A DNA stretch of 6,636 nt from Deltaproteobacteria bacterium (lineage in GTDB: Bacteria; Myxococcota; B64-G9): positions 1 through 6,636 of the forward strand of contig QMME01000224.1 in the NCBI GenBank assembly GCA_003647095.1, given 5' to 3'. This document shows, in pieces, positions 4,144 through 6,636 of this stretch. The notes beneath the pieces were generated by a model that saw only the letters and a program-made list of their open reading frames with translations, did no database searches and was not told the DNA's origin. A program made the translations under genes and the position numbers. How positions within the stretch are numbered: position 1 is the first letter of the stretch; each line of letters starts with the position of its first letter.

Positions 4144-6561
4144 ATGGCACAGCAACAGGGAGCGAGGTTGCGGTTGCACCTGACCGCTTTCCGGCTGGGT
4201 TTGCTGGTGACGGCTGTTTTCCTCCTGGTCAAGTACCACTTCGACGGCTTCCAGGCCAGCGACAGCGGCAATCCCGTGGTCCACCTGGAAAACTCCTGGC
4301 TGGACGGCAAGTTCATCCTGCGCGGTGGACGAGACCCGGCCCGGTTCCAGGAAGACGCCCACGTGGTAATCGTGGCGGTGGACGAACGCTCGGTACGCAA
4401 GCTGGGCATGTGGCCCTGGCCGCGGGCCCAGCTGGCGGTGCTGGTACGCCAGTTGAAACACTGCGGGGCACGGGTGATCGGCTTCGACATGATCTTCGCC
4501 GAGCCCGATGCCTCGCGCATCGAGCCCGTGGTGGCCGGCCTGCTGGAGCAGTACCGCCGGCTGCCCGGTGCCGACCAGAGTTACCTGGCCCTGCTCGAGC
4601 AGACCCGGCAGCGGGTGCAGGGAGACCGGCGGTTTGCCAAGGCCGTCGAGGAGGCCGGCAACGTGGTGCTGGGATATTTCTTCTTCCTGGAAAAATCCGA
4701 GTTGCACGGCCTCGACATCAAGGAGGTGACCAGCAGCGAGTTGGAAGACATCGCCTACTCGGCCATCGGCTACCTGGTTCCCGCCCGGCAGCTGAACCCG
4801 GAGCAGGCTTGCGGGCGCTTCCTGCGGCCGGTGGGAGTAAGAGCGAACATCAAGGAACTGGGCGAGAGCACCGATTACTTCGGCTACTTCAACCAGGTTC
4901 CCGATCGTGATCGCATCTACCGGCGGGTGCCGCTGGTGATGTGCTTTCCCCATTCCCGGACCGGCCCGGACGGCAAGAAAAAGACCGCCTACGAGTACCT
5001 GCCCGCCCTGTCGCTGAAGGTCCTGTCGCTGTGGTACGGGCAACCCATCGAGTTGCTGGTCGATACCCTGGATGGCAAGACCTACTATCCCGGGCACCTG
5101 GGCCTGTACCTGGGTCCGTTGGGCATGCCCGGCCCCGGACACCGGCAGATTCCGGTGGAGTCGGCGGTGCGCTTCCGGCTCAACTACTACGGTGGTTCCA
5201 AGACCTTCCGCCACCTGTCGGCCGCGGATCTCATCGGCCTGGAAGGACGAGATCCCGCCGCCCTGCCCGCCGGCGACAGCGGCCGGCAGGCCTGCCGGGC
5301 GGTAAGGGACAAGGTCGTTCTGGTGGGAGCCACCACCATGGGCATCTACGACCTGCGTCCCACCCCCTTCGAGACTTCCTTCCCGGGAGTGGAGATTCAT
5401 GCCACCACCATCGAGAACGTCATCCGTGGCGAGTACATGCTCCGGCCGCAGCTTTTCTGGTTGTACGAGGCCGCCTTCATGTTGCTGGCGGGCGTGCTGT
5501 TGTCCTGGTTGCTGGGAAAGTTGCGCCTGACCGTGGGCCTGCTGGTGGTGCTGGCCATGATGGTGGCCACGGTCGCCGGCGACTACTGCCTGTTTCTGGC
5601 CGACATCCAGTCCCATGCCGTCCTGCCCGAGATCTTCATGGTGGTGCAGTTCATCGCCCTGGCGGTGTGGCGCTATGCCACCGAGGAGCGCGAGAAGACG
5701 CGCATCCGCCACGCCTTCCAGTTCTACCTGTCGCGCGAAGTAATCGACGAGGTGCTGCGCGACACCAGCAAGTTGAAGCTGGGCGGGGAACGGCGCGAGC
5801 TGACGGTGTTGTTTTCCGACATTCGCGGTTTCACCACCATCAGCGAGAAGCTCGATCCCGGGGCCCTTACCGAACTGCTCAACCAGTACCTCACTCCCAT
5901 GACCGAGATCGTCTTCGCCAACCAGGGTACCCTGGACAAGTACATCGGCGACGCGCTGATGGCCTTCTTCGGGGCACCGGTACCCTTCGCCGATCACGCC
6001 CATTCGGCCTGCCGGGCGGCCCTGGAGATGATGGAGCAATTGCGCCGGCTCGACGAGCAGTGGGAGGCCCGCGGCCTGCCGACGCTGGAGATCGGCATCG
6101 GCATCAACACCGGCGAAGTGTCGGTGGGCAACATGGGTTCGGCCAGCCGCTTCGACTACACCGTCATCGGTGACAACGTCAACCTGGCCTCGCGCCTGGA
6201 AGGTCTCAACAAGGCCTACGGCACTCACATCCTCATCAGCCAGTCCACTCGCCAGGCGGTGGGGGGGCACTTCACCTGTCGCCTGGTGGATTCGGTGCGG
6301 GTGAAGGGCAAGCAGTTGCCGGTGGATATCTACGAACTGATACACAAGGGTCCGCCGCAGCCCGGCCCGGATGACTGGATCTCCACCTTCGAGCAGGCCC
6401 TGCAGGAGTATCGCCGGCGGCATTTCCAGGAGGCCTTGCGCCTGCTGCTCGAGTTGCCCGAGGATCCCGTGGCCCGGTTGTTTGCGGAACGCTGCCGGCA
6501 CATGCAACAGCATCCGCCCCCGGAGGAATGGGACGGCGTCTTCGTGGCCACCAGCAAGTGA
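4144..6561 (+). CDS. CHASE2-domain transmembrane class III adenylate cyclase
   Basis: The product should convert ATP to cAMP in response to an extracytoplasmic signal. Numbering is from the ATG at 4144 (805 aa). One transmembrane helix lies at about 14-30. A CHASE2 sensor follows at about 73-433: VVIVAVDERSVRKLG, WPWPR, GFDMIFAEP, the D-x-D-x-I-YRRVPL segment, VVLVGATTMGIYDLRPTPF and GVEIHATTIENVIRG. Three more helices lie at about 437-509. The CYC catalytic domain spans about 550-735. FSDIRGFT supplies metal Asp D559 and IGDALMAFFG supplies D603. NLASRLEG supplies the transition-state pair N680/R684. K599 with T673 (FDYTVIGD) is the Lys-Thr substrate pair of class IIIb adenylate cyclases, so cAMP rather than cGMP is expected. 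The tail holds the WDGVFVATSK-type ending common in this family. An upstream in-frame GTG at 4099 would add 15 residues, but neither start has a Shine-Dalgarno. The ATG fits the promoter. Enzyme class is firm; ligand is unknown. Confidence 0.95.
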   Translation: MAQQQGARLRLHLTAFRLGLLVTAVFLLVKYHFDGFQASDSGNPVVHLENSWLDGKFILRGGRDPARFQEDAHVVIVAVDERSVRKLGMWPWPRAQLAVLVRQLKHCGARVIGFDMIFAEPDASRIEPVVAGLLEQYRRLPGADQSYLALLEQTRQRVQGDRRFAKAVEEAGNVVLGYFFFLEKSELHGLDIKEVTSSELEDIAYSAIGYLVPARQLNPEQACGRFLRPVGVRANIKELGESTDYFGYFNQVPDRDRIYRRVPLVMCFPHSRTGPDGKKKTAYEYLPALSLKVLSLWYGQPIELLVDTLDGKTYYPGHLGLYLGPLGMPGPGHRQIPVESAVRFRLNYYGGSKTFRHLSAADLIGLEGRDPAALPAGDSGRQACRAVRDKVVLVGATTMGIYDLRPTPFETSFPGVEIHATTIENVIRGEYMLRPQLFWLYEAAFMLLAGVLLSWLLGKLRLTVGLLVVLAMMVATVAGDYCLFLADIQSHAVLPEIFMVVQFIALAVWRYATEEREKTRIRHAFQFYLSREVIDEVLRDTSKLKLGGERRELTVLFSDIRGFTTISEKLDPGALTELLNQYLTPMTEIVFANQGTLDKYIGDALMAFFGAPVPFADHAHSACRAALEMMEQLRRLDEQWEARGLPTLEIGIGINTGEVSVGNMGSASRFDYTVIGDNVNLASRLEGLNKAYGTHILISQSTRQAVGGHFTCRLVDSVRVKGKQLPVDIYELIHKGPPQPGPDDWISTFEQALQEYRRRHFQEALRLLLELPEDPVARLFAERCRHMQQHPPPEEWDGVFVATSK

Positions 6562-6585
6562 GCCAGGCGGAGGTACGAGCTTCCG

Positions 6586-6594
6586 GGAGGGAGG
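6586..6594 (+). promoter_or_regulatory. Ribosome binding site of the downstream partial gene
   Basis: Two overlapping GGAGG-type motifs (GGAGG at 6586-6590 and GGGAGG at 6589-6594) lie before the ATG at 6604. The second is nine bases away. They indicate that a new gene starts here. Confidence 0.6.
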
Positions 6595-6603
6595 CGATTG
6601 CCC

Positions 6604-6636
6604 ATGGGTAACAGAAAGAAACGTCCCGCAGCGGCT
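6604..6636 (+). CDS. Start of a downstream gene, 11 codons only, cut by window edge
   Basis: An ATG follows the Shine-Dalgarno at 6586-6594 and opens the frame MGNRKKRPAAA to the window edge. It lies 42 bases after the cyclase stop on the same strand. No terminator is visible between them, so it is probably co-transcribed with the cyclase. The basic start (RKKR) is not a signal peptide as far as can be seen. Too little is present to name a family. Confidence 0.5.
   Translation, partial: MGNRKKRPAAA

Noticed and set aside
4012..6513. 833-codon open frame on the minus strand opposite the cyclase
   Set aside because: It is an antisense shadow in GC-rich DNA. Its translation is low-complexity (Gln, His, Gly and Leu rich) with no domain, while the plus-strand frame contains every cyclase catalytic residue.

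Overview
The window is GC-rich DNA with dense coding, GGAGG-type ribosome binding sites on several genes and U-tailed intrinsic terminators. The proteins include a signal-peptide-bearing beta-strand-rich protein that looks like an outer-membrane barrel, and a CHASE2 sensor cyclase. Together these suggest a Gram-negative, high-GC bacterium of the myxobacterial, acidobacterial or deltaproteobacterial kind. No rRNA or marker gene is present, so the phylum is a guess. I see no tRNA, rRNA, CRISPR array, insertion sequence or phage gene.

Layout. Three genes lie on the minus strand, transcribed right to left. They are a 722-aa membrane-anchored TPR protein (1792-3960), a 217-aa exported beta-rich protein (1063-1716), and the N-terminal 285 residues of an exported subtilisin-family (S8) protease that runs off the left edge (1-856). 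Divergent from them on the plus strand is an 805-aa CHASE2 sensor with a class III cyclase domain (4144-6561). It is followed 42 bases later by the first 11 codons of another gene (6604 onward). The 183-base gap between the TPR and cyclase genes carries their divergent promoters. The 206-base gap before the protease holds a promoter, a dyad and a terminator hairpin. No stretch over 300 bases lacks a gene.

How the parts may work together. The cyclase has both metal-binding aspartates, the transition-state Asn/Arg pair and a Lys/Thr substrate-selecting pair. It should therefore make cAMP in response to a signal sensed outside the inner membrane. The minus-strand genes all look like envelope or export functions. 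A functional link between the two sides is inferred only from position.

The most interesting signals are regulatory. A very strong intrinsic terminator ends only 8 bases before the start codon of the exported beta-rich protein, which has no Shine-Dalgarno. A promoter upstream of the protease places another terminator hairpin inside its leader, with a possible competing hairpin. The cyclase has a promoter placed so that its mRNA would begin at or next to its ATG, making it leaderless. No wholly new gene system is evident.
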